Positions 24,785 to 33,961 of a stretch of 34,683 nucleotides of DNA are shown piece after piece. The position numbers and the translations under genes were made by a program. The notes below the pieces were generated by a model that was not told where the DNA came from, searched no databases, and saw only the letters and a program-made list of their open reading frames with translations. How positions within the stretch are numbered: the first letter of the stretch is position 1; each line of letters opens with the position of its first letter. Origin of the DNA: RGIG3009 sp045541495 (GTDB lineage Bacteria; Bacillota; Clostridia; Oscillospirales; Acutalibacteraceae); assembly GCA_045541495.1 (NCBI GenBank), contig JAZQJE010000010.1:1-34683 (forward strand). Direction: 5' to 3'.

Positions 24785-25726
24785 CTATCGGATCGCGAAT
24801 GCGGTGTGAAAAACTGCGGTAGTATCTCGCTGAATATGATCACCATTGTAGATCATCGCAGAACAATAACTGTTGAGAACGGCAGCGTTCACGGCTTGTT
24901 GTTGAAGCATGATTTCTGCGCAGTCACGATGGGTGGCTCGTTCCATCACCAAAAGGAGTAACGTACCGTCTGCCCGTTGTCCGATGACGGTATGGTCGCT
25001 TAAACCGCTGCCGTTTCCGAAGATCGTGGCGGCATTGCCATTGATGATCAACGCAGGTCCTGCGCTGACAGCACTTCGGATCGAATTGTTTAGTAATGTT
25101 GCGGCGGTTGTCGTACCGACTAGTAAACGGTTGGCTTCCGTCACGGCGACGACAGAAAAGGGCGTATCGGCCGAACCGTATACAATTATATTGTTTTGAA
25201 TGACGAAACCGTTATGGTTGATCGTACCACCGCTGATGGCCGCGACGGGATTGCCCATGTCCATGACCGCTTCAATGGTATAACGATCGTCGTCTTCGAA
25301 AGATGGAGCAGCAATCAATGAAAGACGAGAGGGATCGTGGATGATCAATAGTTTCCCTGCGTATAAAGAACCCTCTATGTTCAATAACTCGACAGTATCC
25401 AAAGCAATATCCTTGTTGCGTTCAGCAAAAGGACGCGTTGCATCTGTTACAGCAACAGTAGGAAGAACGGTATTGTTTTCTACGATCTCCTGTACCTGTG
25501 AAGTAGGCAGGAAAAGGCGCGGTATAAATGCCCATGTGTCGGATTGTACCAATGTGGTAGTGAACAGATCCCGCGCAGTAGGGGAAGGGCCGTAACAAAA
25601 CAAGGTGATGGTGCCGATCAACAAGATGAACAGGGCCAGTACGGTTACACCGACCACAGCGAAGAGACGACCGATGGTATGGGACGCGCGCTGAATTCGT
25701 TTAGCTCTGCGAGCGACAGGCGGCAT
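24785..25726 (-). CDS. Phosphodiester glycosidase (NAGPA) family protein with altered active-site motif
   Basis: A 313-aa membrane-anchored protein with an N-terminal helix at about residues 20-45 and an outside domain of the NAGPA/exopolysaccharide family. Characteristic segments include NPVAAISGGTI, GSADTPFSVVAVTEANRLLVG, AGPALIINGN and SGLSDHTVIGQRADGTLLLLV. The family's LDGGSS motif, expected after AVNAA, is here LNSYCS (284-289), so the conserved Asp and Gly-Gly are gone. The loop after ISGG is also short. The protein may be inactive on classical substrates or serve as a binding protein. It is first in the operon with the unknown membrane protein and asnS. The ATG at 25726 is preceded by AAAGGA at 11 nt. 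Confidence 0.78.
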   Translation of the reverse strand: MPPVARRAKRIQRASHTIGRLFAVVGVTVLALFILLIGTITLFCYGPSPTARDLFTTTLVQSDTWAFIPRLFLPTSQVQEIVENNTVLPTVAVTDATRPFAERNKDIALDTVELLNIEGSLYAGKLLIIHDPSRLSLIAAPSFEDDDRYTIEAVMDMGNPVAAISGGTINHNGFVIQNNIIVYGSADTPFSVVAVTEANRLLVGTTTAATLLNNSIRSAVSAGPALIINGNAATIFGNGSGLSDHTVIGQRADGTLLLLVMERATHRDCAEIMLQQQAVNAAVLNSYCSAMIYNGDHIQRDTTAVFHTAFAIR

Positions 25727-25760
25727 ACACGGTCACATCCTTTAAAGCGTTACTCCCTTA

Positions 25761-25790
25761 ATATTACACCATTACGAAAGGAGTTGTCAA
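25761..25790 (-). promoter_or_regulatory. Sigma-A promoter of the NAGPA-like / membrane protein / asnS operon
   Basis: Perfect TTGACA (25785-25790) and TAATAT (25761-25766) on the minus strand, spacing 18 bp. It is back-to-back with the plus-strand promoter of cca. Confidence 0.75.
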
Positions 25791-25812
25791 TTCCTTTCAC
25801 AGACAAATCCCC

Positions 25813-25841
25813 TTTACACAAGTTTTTTTTCATGGTATGAT
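25813..25841 (+). promoter_or_regulatory. Sigma-A promoter of cca
   Basis: TTTACA (25813-25818) and TATGAT (25836-25841) are separated by 17 bp. The start near 25848 gives a very short leader to the GTG at 25863, just enough for the GAGGTGAG ribosome site. Confidence 0.65.
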
Positions 25842-25862
25842 AAATTTCAGCGAGGTGAGAGC

Positions 25863-27185
25863 GTGGATCTACCGAAATATGTATCAACGGCTATGAAACG
25901 GTTGGAAAATAACGGATATGAATGCTATGTGGTAGGCGGTTGTGTACGAGATAATTTATTGGGTATTATGCCCGCCGATTGGGATATTTGCACCAATGCG
26001 TTGCCGAACGATACGCTCTCGTTATTTGGGGACGTTCCTTGTATCCCCACAGGTCTGCAACATGGAACGATCACAGTAGTGTGGGATGGTGTGCCGTTGG
26101 AGATCACCACCTATCGTACAGAAAACACTTATACCGATGGGCGACATCCTGATAAAGTTTCATTTGTGTCATCCATAGAGGAGGATCTTTCCAGACGGGA
26201 TTTTACGGTCAATGCCATGGCTTATCATCCTGATAAGGGATTGGTGGATCCTTTTAACGGACAACAGGATCTTGAGAAGAGGCTCTTACGATGTGTCGGT
26301 AAGGCCGAAACACGATTTCAAGAAGACGCATTGCGTATTGTTCGCGCCTTGCGGTTTTCCGCCTGTTACGGTTTTTCGGTGGAAAATGAAACAGCAAAAG
26401 CTCTTGAAACTTGCGCAAACGGTTTGTCTAAGGTAGCGGCAGAGCGTATTCGAATGGAATGGGATCGACTGTTATTAGGAGAACATGTAGGCGAGGTGTT
26501 GAAGCAATTTTACTCGGTGTTTCTGTTTGTATTTCCCGAGCTTACGGATACGGTTGGATTTCATCAACATAGCCGATACCATTGTTTTGATGTGTTTACT
26601 CATACCGTAACCGCCGTATGCCGATCTGCACCGTTGCTGCCTGTACGGTTAGCGTTATGGTTACACGATATCGGCAAACCGTCGTGCTTTTCACAAGCGG
26701 AAGACGGCGAGGGACATTTTTACGGTCATGCTGCTGTCAGCGAACGGATGGCGGCGGATATCCTCACGCGGTTACGGTACGATAATCATACCACCGACAC
26801 GGTTTTACGGCTGATTCGCTATCACGATACGGTGATCACAGCGGACGAGCGGTTAATTAAACGATGGCTGAACCGTTTCGGAGCAGCGTTTTTGTCTCTT
26901 TTGCTGCTGGTAAAAGAAGGGGATTGTTTGGGACAGATCGCTTCATTGAAAGAAGAACGATTGCGTGAATCGGCGGAAATTCGCCGTATAATGAATAAGA
27001 TTATTACTCAGCAACAATGTTTTTCCCTGAAAGATCTTGCTATCAACGGACACGATGTAATGGCGCTTGGCATTACGGGAAAAGCGGTAGGAGATGCCCT
27101 TGCTTGGGCGTTAAACGCTGTCATAGATGATGACTTGCCCAATGATCGAGAATCCCTACTGACGGCCATACAGAAAAACACTTGA
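25863..27185 (+). CDS. cca: CCA tRNA nucleotidyltransferase with HD domain
   Basis: A 440-aa enzyme that adds or repairs the 3' CCA of tRNA. The N-terminal head has VVGGCVRDNLLG followed by ADWDICTNA (the metal-binding Asp pair) and RRDFTVNAMAY. The tRNA-binding neck follows (RFQEDALRIVRALRFSACYGF). The C-terminal HD-type domain shows LALWLHDIGKPSCF and later IRYHD. The start is GTG with GAGGTGAG upstream. prfC follows with its own promoter. Whether the enzyme adds CCA alone or only A or CC cannot be decided here; no second class II enzyme is visible. Confidence 0.95.
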   Translation: MDLPKYVSTAMKRLENNGYECYVVGGCVRDNLLGIMPADWDICTNALPNDTLSLFGDVPCIPTGLQHGTITVVWDGVPLEITTYRTENTYTDGRHPDKVSFVSSIEEDLSRRDFTVNAMAYHPDKGLVDPFNGQQDLEKRLLRCVGKAETRFQEDALRIVRALRFSACYGFSVENETAKALETCANGLSKVAAERIRMEWDRLLLGEHVGEVLKQFYSVFLFVFPELTDTVGFHQHSRYHCFDVFTHTVTAVCRSAPLLPVRLALWLHDIGKPSCFSQAEDGEGHFYGHAAVSERMAADILTRLRYDNHTTDTVLRLIRYHDTVITADERLIKRWLNRFGAAFLSLLLLVKEGDCLGQIASLKEERLRESAEIRRIMNKIITQQQCFSLKDLAINGHDVMALGITGKAVGDALAWALNAVIDDDLPNDRESLLTAIQKNT

Positions 27186-27210
27186 TAAATTGTGGAAAAC
27201 CATATACAAT
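27182..27210 (+). promoter_or_regulatory. Promoter of prfC overlapping the end of cca
   Basis: TTGATA (27182-27187) and TACAAT (27205-27210), spaced 17 bp. The -35 element covers the cca stop codon. The start near 27217 gives a leader of about 22 nt to the GTG. Confidence 0.7.
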
Positions 27211-27238
27211 ATAAGGAGTTTATTTTGGAGGAACGCTC

Positions 27239-28825
27239 GTGGCACAGTTTGTAAAAGAGATCAAAAAACGGCGTACATTCGCCATTATTTCCCACCCTGA
27301 CGCGGGAAAGACCACGTTGACCGAAAAGTTTTTACTGTACGGTGGGGCAATCGCTTCTGCCGGCATGGTCAAAGGCAAAAAATCGATGAAACACGCGGTT
27401 TCCGACTGGATGGAAATTGAAAAACAGAGAGGTATTTCGGTTACTTCCTCAGTGCTTCAATTTGAATACAACGGATTTTGTATCAATATTTTGGATACAC
27501 CGGGGCATCAGGATTTCTCGGAAGATACGTATCGCACGCTGATGGCGGCAGATTCCGCCGTAATGGTTATTGATGCCTCCAAGGGTGTGGAAAAACAGAC
27601 TATTAAATTGTTTAAAGTGTGTATGATGCGGGATATTCCCGTATTTACATTCATCAACAAAATGGACCGTGAAGCGCGAGATCCGTATGAATTAATGGAA
27701 GATATCGAAAACGTACTGGGTATTCGCACCTATCCCGTTAACTGGCCCATCGGTTCCGGCAAAGAGTTTAAGGGCGTCTATGAGCGAGGAAAAGAGCGGG
27801 TACTGTCATTCCAATATAACGGTATCGGCCATGCCGCAGACGGTATTGCTACGGATATTGATGATCCCGCGTTAAACGGTATTTTAGGGGACGAACTATA
27901 TCAAACGCTCATGGACGACCGCGAACTGTTAGACGGCGCAGGCGGCGATTTTGATTTAGAGTTGGTGCGTCACGGAAAGTTGTCACCGGTGTTTTTTGGA
28001 TCGGCACTGACCAATTTCGGCGTAGAGCCCTTTTTGGAAGATTTCCTCAAAATGACCACGCCGCCGCTGGCGCGGCGTTCTTCCGAGGGTGAAATCGACC
28101 CGATGAATGACGATTTCTCCGCGTTTGTGTTTAAAATTCAAGCCAACATGAACAAGGCGCATCGCGACCGTATTGCATTTATGCGGATCTGTTCCGGCCG
28201 CTTCGAAAAAAATCAAGAGGTGTATCATGTTCAAGGGGGCAAAAAAATCAAGTTGTCCCAACCTCAGCAAATGATGGCGCAGGAACGGGAAATCGTGGAA
28301 GAGGCCTATGCTGGGGATATCATCGGTGTGTTTGATCCTGGTATCTTTTCTATCGGTGATACGGTATGCGCGGCAGCGAAAAAGTTTACCTTTGAAGGAA
28401 TCCCCACCTTTGCGCCGGAACATTTTCGTTTGGTCCGCCAAAAGGATACCATGAAGCGTAAACAGTTTATTAAAGGAACGTCCCAGATCGCACAAGAAGG
28501 TGCCATACAGATCTTCCAAGAACCGGGAGGCGGTATGGAAGAAGTGATCGTCGGCGTGGTGGGAACACTGCAATTTGATGTACTGGAATATCGTTTAAAG
28601 AACGAATACGGTGTGGATGTGATCATGGAAGGTCTGCCGTATCAATACATTCGTTGGGTGGTAGGCAGCGACGTTGATGTAAAGGCTTTGGACATTACAT
28701 CCGATACCAAGTGTGTTCAGGATCTAAAAGGCAATCCGTTGTTATTATTTACCAACAGTTGGAACATTCAGTGGGCGCTGGATCACAATAAAGGGTTGGA
28801 ACTGAGGGAGTTCAGTAAAGAATGA
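27239..28825 (+). CDS. prfC: Peptide chain release factor 3
   Basis: A 528-aa translational GTPase that recycles release factors RF1 and RF2 from the ribosome after peptide release. The G1 loop is SHPDAGKTT (residues 18-26), G3 is DTPGHQDF and G4 is NKMDREA. The RF3-specific start KRRTFAIISHPDAGKTTLTEK and the C-terminal segments QEPGGGMEEVIVGVVGTLQFDVLEYRL are clear. GTG start at 27239 with GGAGG 7 nt upstream. The stop overlaps the next gene start by 4 bp. Full length, nothing unusual. Confidence 0.97.
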   Translation: MAQFVKEIKKRRTFAIISHPDAGKTTLTEKFLLYGGAIASAGMVKGKKSMKHAVSDWMEIEKQRGISVTSSVLQFEYNGFCINILDTPGHQDFSEDTYRTLMAADSAVMVIDASKGVEKQTIKLFKVCMMRDIPVFTFINKMDREARDPYELMEDIENVLGIRTYPVNWPIGSGKEFKGVYERGKERVLSFQYNGIGHAADGIATDIDDPALNGILGDELYQTLMDDRELLDGAGGDFDLELVRHGKLSPVFFGSALTNFGVEPFLEDFLKMTTPPLARRSSEGEIDPMNDDFSAFVFKIQANMNKAHRDRIAFMRICSGRFEKNQEVYHVQGGKKIKLSQPQQMMAQEREIVEEAYAGDIIGVFDPGIFSIGDTVCAAAKKFTFEGIPTFAPEHFRLVRQKDTMKRKQFIKGTSQIAQEGAIQIFQEPGGGMEEVIVGVVGTLQFDVLEYRLKNEYGVDVIMEGLPYQYIRWVVGSDVDVKALDITSDTKCVQDLKGNPLLLFTNSWNIQWALDHNKGLELREFSKE

Positions 28826-29166
28826 GTGTCATACAGATCTTCGGTAAATCGAAATGTTTTGATACCAAAAAAGCGGAACGCTTTTTTAAAGAGCGCCGTA
28901 TACCGGTACAGCGCATTGAAGTGGATAAATTCGGTATGAGCAAAGGGGAACTTCGTTCCGTATGCGCGGCCATCGGTGGTATTGAAAAATTGATTGATCC
29001 CAAATCCGAGGCAGCCGCATTGATCCGCTATCTGGCGTATGACAGTGATAAAGAAGAAAAGTTGTTGGAAACGCCGAAAGCGTTGCGTACACCTATTGTG
29101 CGCAACGGTAAACTGGCGACAGTGGGATATTGTCCTGAAATTTGGGAGCAATGGGTGAAAACATGA
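28822..29166 (+). CDS. ArsC/Spx-family thioredoxin-fold protein
   Basis: A 114-aa protein of the arsenate reductase/Spx/YffB superfamily. It has a short thioredoxin-fold start (IQIFGKSKCFDTKKAERFF) with a single active-site Cys12 rather than CxxC, and the late TPIVRNG segment with the preceding Arg89. No ars genes are near, so arsenate reduction is not indicated. A redox or regulatory role such as Spx-like is possible, but the second Spx cysteine is absent. It overlaps prfC and mutY by ATGA junctions, so it belongs to the prfC operon. Confidence 0.88.
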   Translation: MSVIQIFGKSKCFDTKKAERFFKERRIPVQRIEVDKFGMSKGELRSVCAAIGGIEKLIDPKSEAAALIRYLAYDSDKEEKLLETPKALRTPIVRNGKLATVGYCPEIWEQWVKT

Positions 29167-30230
29167 GTACCGCCAAACGACCTGTCACGGATATTGCCCT
29201 ACCGCTTGTTCAGTGGTATAAGGCACACGAACGGAGTTTTCCGTGGCGTAGGGATCCGTCTCCCTATCGGGTGTGGGTATCGGAGATCATGTTACAGCAA
29301 ACCCGTATTGAGGCTGCTTTACCGTACTTTGAGCGATTTATGGAAACGTTGCCCACGGTTCAAGATCTGGCGCAGGCCGATGAAGATGTTTTGATGAAAT
29401 TGTGGGAAGGACTGGGATATTACAGTCGAGTTCGCAATTTGCAAAAAGCGGCGCGTCGTATTATGGAAGATTTTAACGGCGAACTTCCGAACACATACGA
29501 AGAATTGCTCACTTTGCCGGGTATAGGGGACTATACCGCCGGTGCGATCGCGTCTATTGTTTTCGGTCAGCGAGTCGCCGCCGTGGACGGCAACGTCTTA
29601 CGAGTGATGGCGCGTTTGCTGGATGAAGACGGCGATGTAATGAAACCCGTTGTTCGCAAGCGGTTGTCATCGTTGGTTCACGAGATAGTTCCCGCACAAG
29701 ATCCCAGCGCGTTTAACCAAGGATTAATGGAGTTGGGAGAAACCATTTGCCTGCCCAATGCCATGCCTCGTTGTTCGCAGTGCCCTATTCATGATTGCTG
29801 CGCGGTGGCGGGGACAGAACGGGCGGCACAATTGCCTACACGAGCGGCACCCAAACCGCGAAAAGTAGAAAACCGAACAGTGTTATTGGTGATTACACAA
29901 GCGAGAGAGTCGCGGGTTTTGCTTCACCGCCGCGACAAAAAAGGATTGCTAAGCGGCATGTGGGAATTCCCCAATTTTCTTGACGGTGAAGATAAGAATA
30001 TCGCCCAACTGTTGACCAAATGGGGAGCACGATTCGTAAACTACCGCCAAGCACCAACGGGAAAACATGTGTTTTCTCATGTGGAATGGATATTGAGTGG
30101 CCGTATCGCAGAAGTTGAGCCTTTTGATCCCCCTGCGGATCATATATGGGTGAGTAAAAACGAACTGGAATCCTATGCCTTGCCGACAGCATTCCGCTTA
30201 TATGCGGAATTGTTGACGGAATTATTATAA
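29163..30230 (+). CDS. mutY: A/G-specific adenine DNA glycosylase
   Basis: A 355-aa base excision repair enzyme that removes adenine paired with 8-oxoguanine. Catalytic Glu41 lies in WVSEIMLQQTRIE, the helix-hairpin-helix is LPGIGDYTAGAIAS and the catalytic Asp142 is in VDGNVLRV. Four cysteines for the [4Fe-4S] cluster follow (CLPNAMPRC then CPIHDCC). The first spacing is 7 rather than the textbook 6, which I believe is common in clostridial MutY. A C-terminal NUDIX-like domain begins near RTVLLVITQ and reads 8-oxoG. The ATG at 29163 overlaps the preceding stop; a longer frame from TTG 29142 is less likely. Confidence 0.96.
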   Translation: MSTAKRPVTDIALPLVQWYKAHERSFPWRRDPSPYRVWVSEIMLQQTRIEAALPYFERFMETLPTVQDLAQADEDVLMKLWEGLGYYSRVRNLQKAARRIMEDFNGELPNTYEELLTLPGIGDYTAGAIASIVFGQRVAAVDGNVLRVMARLLDEDGDVMKPVVRKRLSSLVHEIVPAQDPSAFNQGLMELGETICLPNAMPRCSQCPIHDCCAVAGTERAAQLPTRAAPKPRKVENRTVLLVITQARESRVLLHRRDKKGLLSGMWEFPNFLDGEDKNIAQLLTKWGARFVNYRQAPTGKHVFSHVEWILSGRIAEVEPFDPPADHIWVSKNELESYALPTAFRLYAELLTELL

Positions 30231-30244
30231 GAGGAGGATGTACA

Positions 30245-30724
30245 ATGAAACGGGAAGGATATCTGTCTTGGGACGAATATTTCATGGGGATCGCACTGCT
30301 TTCCGCACAACGCAGTAAAGATCCCGGAACACAGGTGGGTGCCTGCATCGTCGGGCAGGACAATAAGATCTTGTCTATGGGATATAACGGTATGCCCATT
30401 GGTTGTGATGACGACGATATGCCTTGGGACCGTGAGGGCGACCCGTTGAAAACCAAATATTTGTATGTTTGTCATGCGGAATTGAACGCCATTCTTAACC
30501 ACGGTCGTTCGGGGTTGGAAGGATCGAAAGTTTACACGACACTGTTCCCTTGCAATGAATGTGCCAAAGCCATCATTCAATCGGGGATTAAAGAAGTTAT
30601 TTATTTGGAAGATAAATATGCCGACACAGATTCCACTATCGCTTCTAAACGGATGTTCGATATGACCGGTGTGACTTATCGTCCTTTTACCCTGTCGGGC
30701 AAAACGGTAGATTTGGAGCTGTAA
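30245..30724 (+). CDS. Deoxycytidylate deaminase (dCMP deaminase, ComEB-like)
   Basis: A 159-aa zinc enzyme converting dCMP to dUMP for dTTP synthesis. The zinc and proton-shuttle residues are His77-Ala-Glu79 (CHAELNAI) and Cys103-x-x-Cys106 (FPCNECAK). The N-terminal SWDEYFMGIALLSAQRSKDPGTQVGACIV is diagnostic for the family. It has GAGGAGG ahead of the ATG at 30245 and is followed after 1 bp by the reductase gene. Some clostridial relatives use other pyrimidine substrates, but the dCMP assignment is the most likely. In Bacillus subtilis a homolog lies in the comE operon; no com genes are seen here. Confidence 0.93.
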   Translation: MKREGYLSWDEYFMGIALLSAQRSKDPGTQVGACIVGQDNKILSMGYNGMPIGCDDDDMPWDREGDPLKTKYLYVCHAELNAILNHGRSGLEGSKVYTTLFPCNECAKAIIQSGIKEVIYLEDKYADTDSTIASKRMFDMTGVTYRPFTLSGKTVDLEL

Positions 30725-30725
30725 T

Positions 30726-31457
30726 ATGAAAACGGTATGGATAACCGGCGCCTCCCGCGGAATCGGTGCTGAAACGGCGCGAACGTTTGCAGCTAACGGA
30801 TACGCCGTTGCCATTAACTATTGTCGTTCGAAGAATAAAGCCGCCGCGTTGGCCGAAGAGATCATTCAAAACGGCGGAGAAGCCTTTGTTGTGCAAGGGG
30901 ATGTTTCCGACAAGGCACAAGCAGATCGAATGGTGAAAGAAATCCTTACCCGTCAAGGACGTTTGGATGTCTTGATTCACAATGCCGGTATTGCGCACCA
31001 AGGCTTACTTACGGATATGAGTGAGGAAGACTGGCATCGGCTGATGGGTATTCATTTGGATGGGGCGTTTTATTGCAGCCGTGCTGTGATCCCTCACATG
31101 ATACAAAAGAAAAACGGAGTGATCTTAACGGTCTCTTCCATGTGGGGTGTAACCGGCGCTTCCTGTGAAGTGGCATATTCTGCCGCAAAAGCGGGATTAA
31201 TCGGTTTTTCAAAAGCTTTGGCAAAAGAAGTGGGACCGTCGGGTGTTCGGGTGAATTGCGTAGCACCCGGTGTGATCGATACGGATATGTGCAGCAGATT
31301 TGACAAAGACACCATGGAAGAACTTCAAGAAGAAACGCCACTCATGCGTATCGGTACCCCTAAAGATGTGGCGGAATCTTTGTTATTTTTGGCATCGGAT
31401 GCCGCCTCGTTTATTACGGGACAAGTGTTGGGTGTAAATGGTGGCTTTTTAATTTAA
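30726..31457 (+). CDS. Short-chain dehydrogenase/reductase (FabG-like)
   Basis: A 243-aa NAD(P)-dependent SDR. The cofactor loop TGASRGIG (7-14), NNAG-type HNAG (85-88), catalytic Ser138 and Tyr151-x-x-x-Lys155 (YSAAKAG), and the PG motif near APGVIDTDM are present. The fourth catalytic position, usually Asn in NLxG, is His110 in IHLDG. This variant appears in a clostridial subgroup with SSMWG next to the serine. FabG, the ketoacyl-ACP reductase, is therefore only a possible assignment; no fab genes are close. The last gene of the run, it ends at a strong terminator. Confidence 0.88.
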   Translation: MKTVWITGASRGIGAETARTFAANGYAVAINYCRSKNKAAALAEEIIQNGGEAFVVQGDVSDKAQADRMVKEILTRQGRLDVLIHNAGIAHQGLLTDMSEEDWHRLMGIHLDGAFYCSRAVIPHMIQKKNGVILTVSSMWGVTGASCEVAYSAAKAGLIGFSKALAKEVGPSGVRVNCVAPGVIDTDMCSRFDKDTMEELQEETPLMRIGTPKDVAESLLFLASDAASFITGQVLGVNGGFLI

Positions 31458-31474
31458 TTTTTTGTATACGAAAG

Positions 31475-31507
31475 GACAGACCTGAAAAATCGGGTCTGTC
31501 TTTTTAT
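31475..31507 (+). terminator. Terminator after the FabG-like gene
   Basis: Arms 31475-31485 and 31490-31500 form an 11-bp stem with one G-T pair and a 4-nt A loop, followed by TTTTTATTTTT. Confidence 0.93.
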
Positions 31508-31575
31508 TTTTCGAATGAATACCATGATTTCGTATGGAAAAACTGAAAACAAGCAAGTCTATGGGAGGCATTGGC

Positions 31576-33918
31576 ATGGACACAAATTTCAAACAAGAAT
31601 TATCTCAGCTATTACGAGATCACGCACATACCACTTTGGAAAATGCTACGGCAAAACAGGTGTATGAGGCGGTATCGTTGGCGGCACTAAATCGAATATA
31701 CACACAGTGGAAAAACGTGGCCGATACATCGAAACGTGTGGGATATTTTTCCGCCGAGTTTCTTGTTGGCCGATTGGTGGAATCAAACTTGTTGAATATG
31801 GGGTTATGGGAAGAGACCAAAGACATATTTGAATCTGTCGGTATTCCGGAAACGATGTTTGATGAGATCAATGATCCCGCACTTGGAAATGGTGGTTTAG
31901 GACGGTTGGCGGCTTGTTTTTTGGATTCCGCCGCTACCAAGAATATTCCATTGGACGGATACGGCATTCGTTATCGATATGGGTTATTCCGTCAATATTT
32001 TGAAAACGGATTTCAAAAGGAGACCGCCGACGATTGGCTTTCCGATGGCGATCCTTGGTCAGTACGGTGCGAACAAGATAGTGTAACGGTATCGTTCGGG
32101 AAAGAAACGGTGCGTGCGGTGCCCTATGATATGCCCGTGATCGGCTATGGGGCGAAAACCGTTAACACTCTGCGTTTATGGCAGTCGGAAGCGGTGAATC
32201 CCTTTGATTTTGAGTTGTTTAACCAGCAAAAATATGAAAAAGCCGTTCGCAAGAAAAATGAGGCGGAAGCAATCTCTTGTGTGTTATATCCCAATGATGA
32301 CACGGATATCGGCAAGAAACTGCGGCTGAAACAACAATATTTCTTTTGCAGTGCATCTCTACAGGATATGTTTCGCCGCTATCAACAACAAGAGGGAGAG
32401 GATTTTACCCGCTTTCATGAAGCCTATACCATTCAATTAAACGATACCCATCCGGTGGTATCTATCCCTGAATGTATCCGCTTGTTGGTAGAACAAGAGG
32501 GGTTACCCTTTGATACCGCGTTGGCTATCGTTCGCAAGGTGTTTGCGTATACCAACCACACGATTATGCCGGAAGCCCTTGAAAAATGGAGTGTACGCTT
32601 GTTTAAGACGGTGTTACCGCAAGTATATCGATACGTTCTTCGGTTGGATAAAGCACTTTTAAAAGAGCTAAAAAGCAAAGGTATGACGGATACAGAACGG
32701 TACCGTATTGTTGACGGGGATCGCATCCATATGGCACGGTTAGCGATTTTTGCCACTCATTCCACCAACGGCGTGGCGCAACTGCACACGGATTTATTAA
32801 AAACAACGGTATTACCCGAGTGGTATCAACTATATCCGGAACGGTTCAACAACAAGACCAATGGTATCACTCAACGCCGTTGGTTGGCGTTGGCAAACGG
32901 AGAGTTGGCAAAATTAATCACGGATACCATCGGCAATCGTTGGATCACCGATTTGGATCATTTGCAAGAACTGGACGCTTATGCAGACGACCCCAAGTTT
33001 TTAAAACAGCTGCGTGACATCAAACAATACAAAAAAGAGCAGTTGGCGGCGTATATACAAAAGCGCGAAGGAATAACGCTCCGCACGGATTTTATGTTGG
33101 ATGTACAGGTCAAACGTTTACATGAGTATAAACGGCAGTTGTTAAATGCATTTTCCATTCTGGACATCTATTTTGGTATGAAAAACGGTCGTATCACGCA
33201 GTTTACTCCCACGGTGTATTTGTTTGGTGCCAAAGCCGCGCCAGGGTATTATCGGGCAAAAGGTATCATCAAATATATCAACGAGATCGCGCGACTTATC
33301 AATCATGACCCCGATGTGACAGACAAGATGCAGGTGATCTTTGTGACCAACTACGATGTATCGTATGCGCAAAAGATCATTCCAGCGGCGGATATTTCCG
33401 AACAAATCTCCACAGCGGGAACGGAAGCATCAGGGACCAGTAATATGAAGTTTATGCTCAATGGTGCCATAACGTTGGGAACCTATGACGGCGCCAATGT
33501 AGAGATCGTGGAACACGCGGGAGAAGAGAATAATTATATTTTCGGTGCCCGTGTTGAAGAAATACGGCGATTACAGCAAGAAAAACGATATCAACCTATG
33601 CAGTATATAGAACGTAATCCGCGACTAAAACGGGTGGTTAACACCTTGATCGACGGTACTTTTGATGATGAAGGAAGCGGCATGTTTCGAGAATTGTATG
33701 ATTCTCTCACCGAGGGGGCTTCTTGGCACGAAGCAGATGCGTATTTTTTGTTTCATGATTTCTCATCCTATTGTGAAACGCGATTGCGATTAAATCACGA
33801 TTACCAAGATAAAGCATCCTTTGACAAAAAGCGGGTAAAAAATATAGCCGGTGCCGGTTATTTTTCCAGTGATCGCACCATCGAGCAATATGCAGAAGAA
33901 ATTTGGAAAGTGGTATAA
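31576..33918 (+). CDS. glgP: Glycogen/starch phosphorylase
   Basis: A 780-aa enzyme that releases glucose-1-phosphate from glycogen or maltodextrins. The N-terminal KRVGYFSAEFLVGRLVESN, the NGGLGRLAACFLDSAA motif, VKRLHEYKRQLLN and the PLP lysine in SGTSNMKFMLNG (Lys625) are clear. The frame opens at 31534, but GGGAGG 7 nt before the ATG at 31576 marks the real start. Length is a little under the 800-850 aa typical of longer phosphorylases and normal for bacterial forms. It follows a terminator, so it should have its own promoter, which I could not identify. The next gene is a sugar-binding lipoprotein, which fits use of imported maltodextrins. Confidence 0.96.
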   Translation: MDTNFKQELSQLLRDHAHTTLENATAKQVYEAVSLAALNRIYTQWKNVADTSKRVGYFSAEFLVGRLVESNLLNMGLWEETKDIFESVGIPETMFDEINDPALGNGGLGRLAACFLDSAATKNIPLDGYGIRYRYGLFRQYFENGFQKETADDWLSDGDPWSVRCEQDSVTVSFGKETVRAVPYDMPVIGYGAKTVNTLRLWQSEAVNPFDFELFNQQKYEKAVRKKNEAEAISCVLYPNDDTDIGKKLRLKQQYFFCSASLQDMFRRYQQQEGEDFTRFHEAYTIQLNDTHPVVSIPECIRLLVEQEGLPFDTALAIVRKVFAYTNHTIMPEALEKWSVRLFKTVLPQVYRYVLRLDKALLKELKSKGMTDTERYRIVDGDRIHMARLAIFATHSTNGVAQLHTDLLKTTVLPEWYQLYPERFNNKTNGITQRRWLALANGELAKLITDTIGNRWITDLDHLQELDAYADDPKFLKQLRDIKQYKKEQLAAYIQKREGITLRTDFMLDVQVKRLHEYKRQLLNAFSILDIYFGMKNGRITQFTPTVYLFGAKAAPGYYRAKGIIKYINEIARLINHDPDVTDKMQVIFVTNYDVSYAQKIIPAADISEQISTAGTEASGTSNMKFMLNGAITLGTYDGANVEIVEHAGEENNYIFGARVEEIRRLQQEKRYQPMQYIERNPRLKRVVNTLIDGTFDDEGSGMFRELYDSLTEGASWHEADAYFLFHDFSSYCETRLRLNHDYQDKASFDKKRVKNIAGAGYFSSDRTIEQYAEEIWKVV

Positions 33919-33926
33919 AACGTAGG

Positions 33927-33961
33927 CCCCTTTCCCATACTATCACTGAAAAACAAAGGGG
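33927..33961 (+). promoter_or_regulatory. Possible hairpin masking the ribosome site of the solute-binding protein
   Basis: CCCCTTT (33927-33933) can pair with AAAGGGG (33955-33961), and the right arm overlaps the GGGGGAG ribosome binding site of the next gene. The loop is 21 nt, so stability is modest. Confidence 0.35.

Noticed and set aside
28822..29166. Arsenate reductase for arsenic resistance
   Set aside because: Only the single-cysteine thioredoxin-like fold is shared; there are no arsB, arsR or acr3 genes and it sits in a housekeeping operon.
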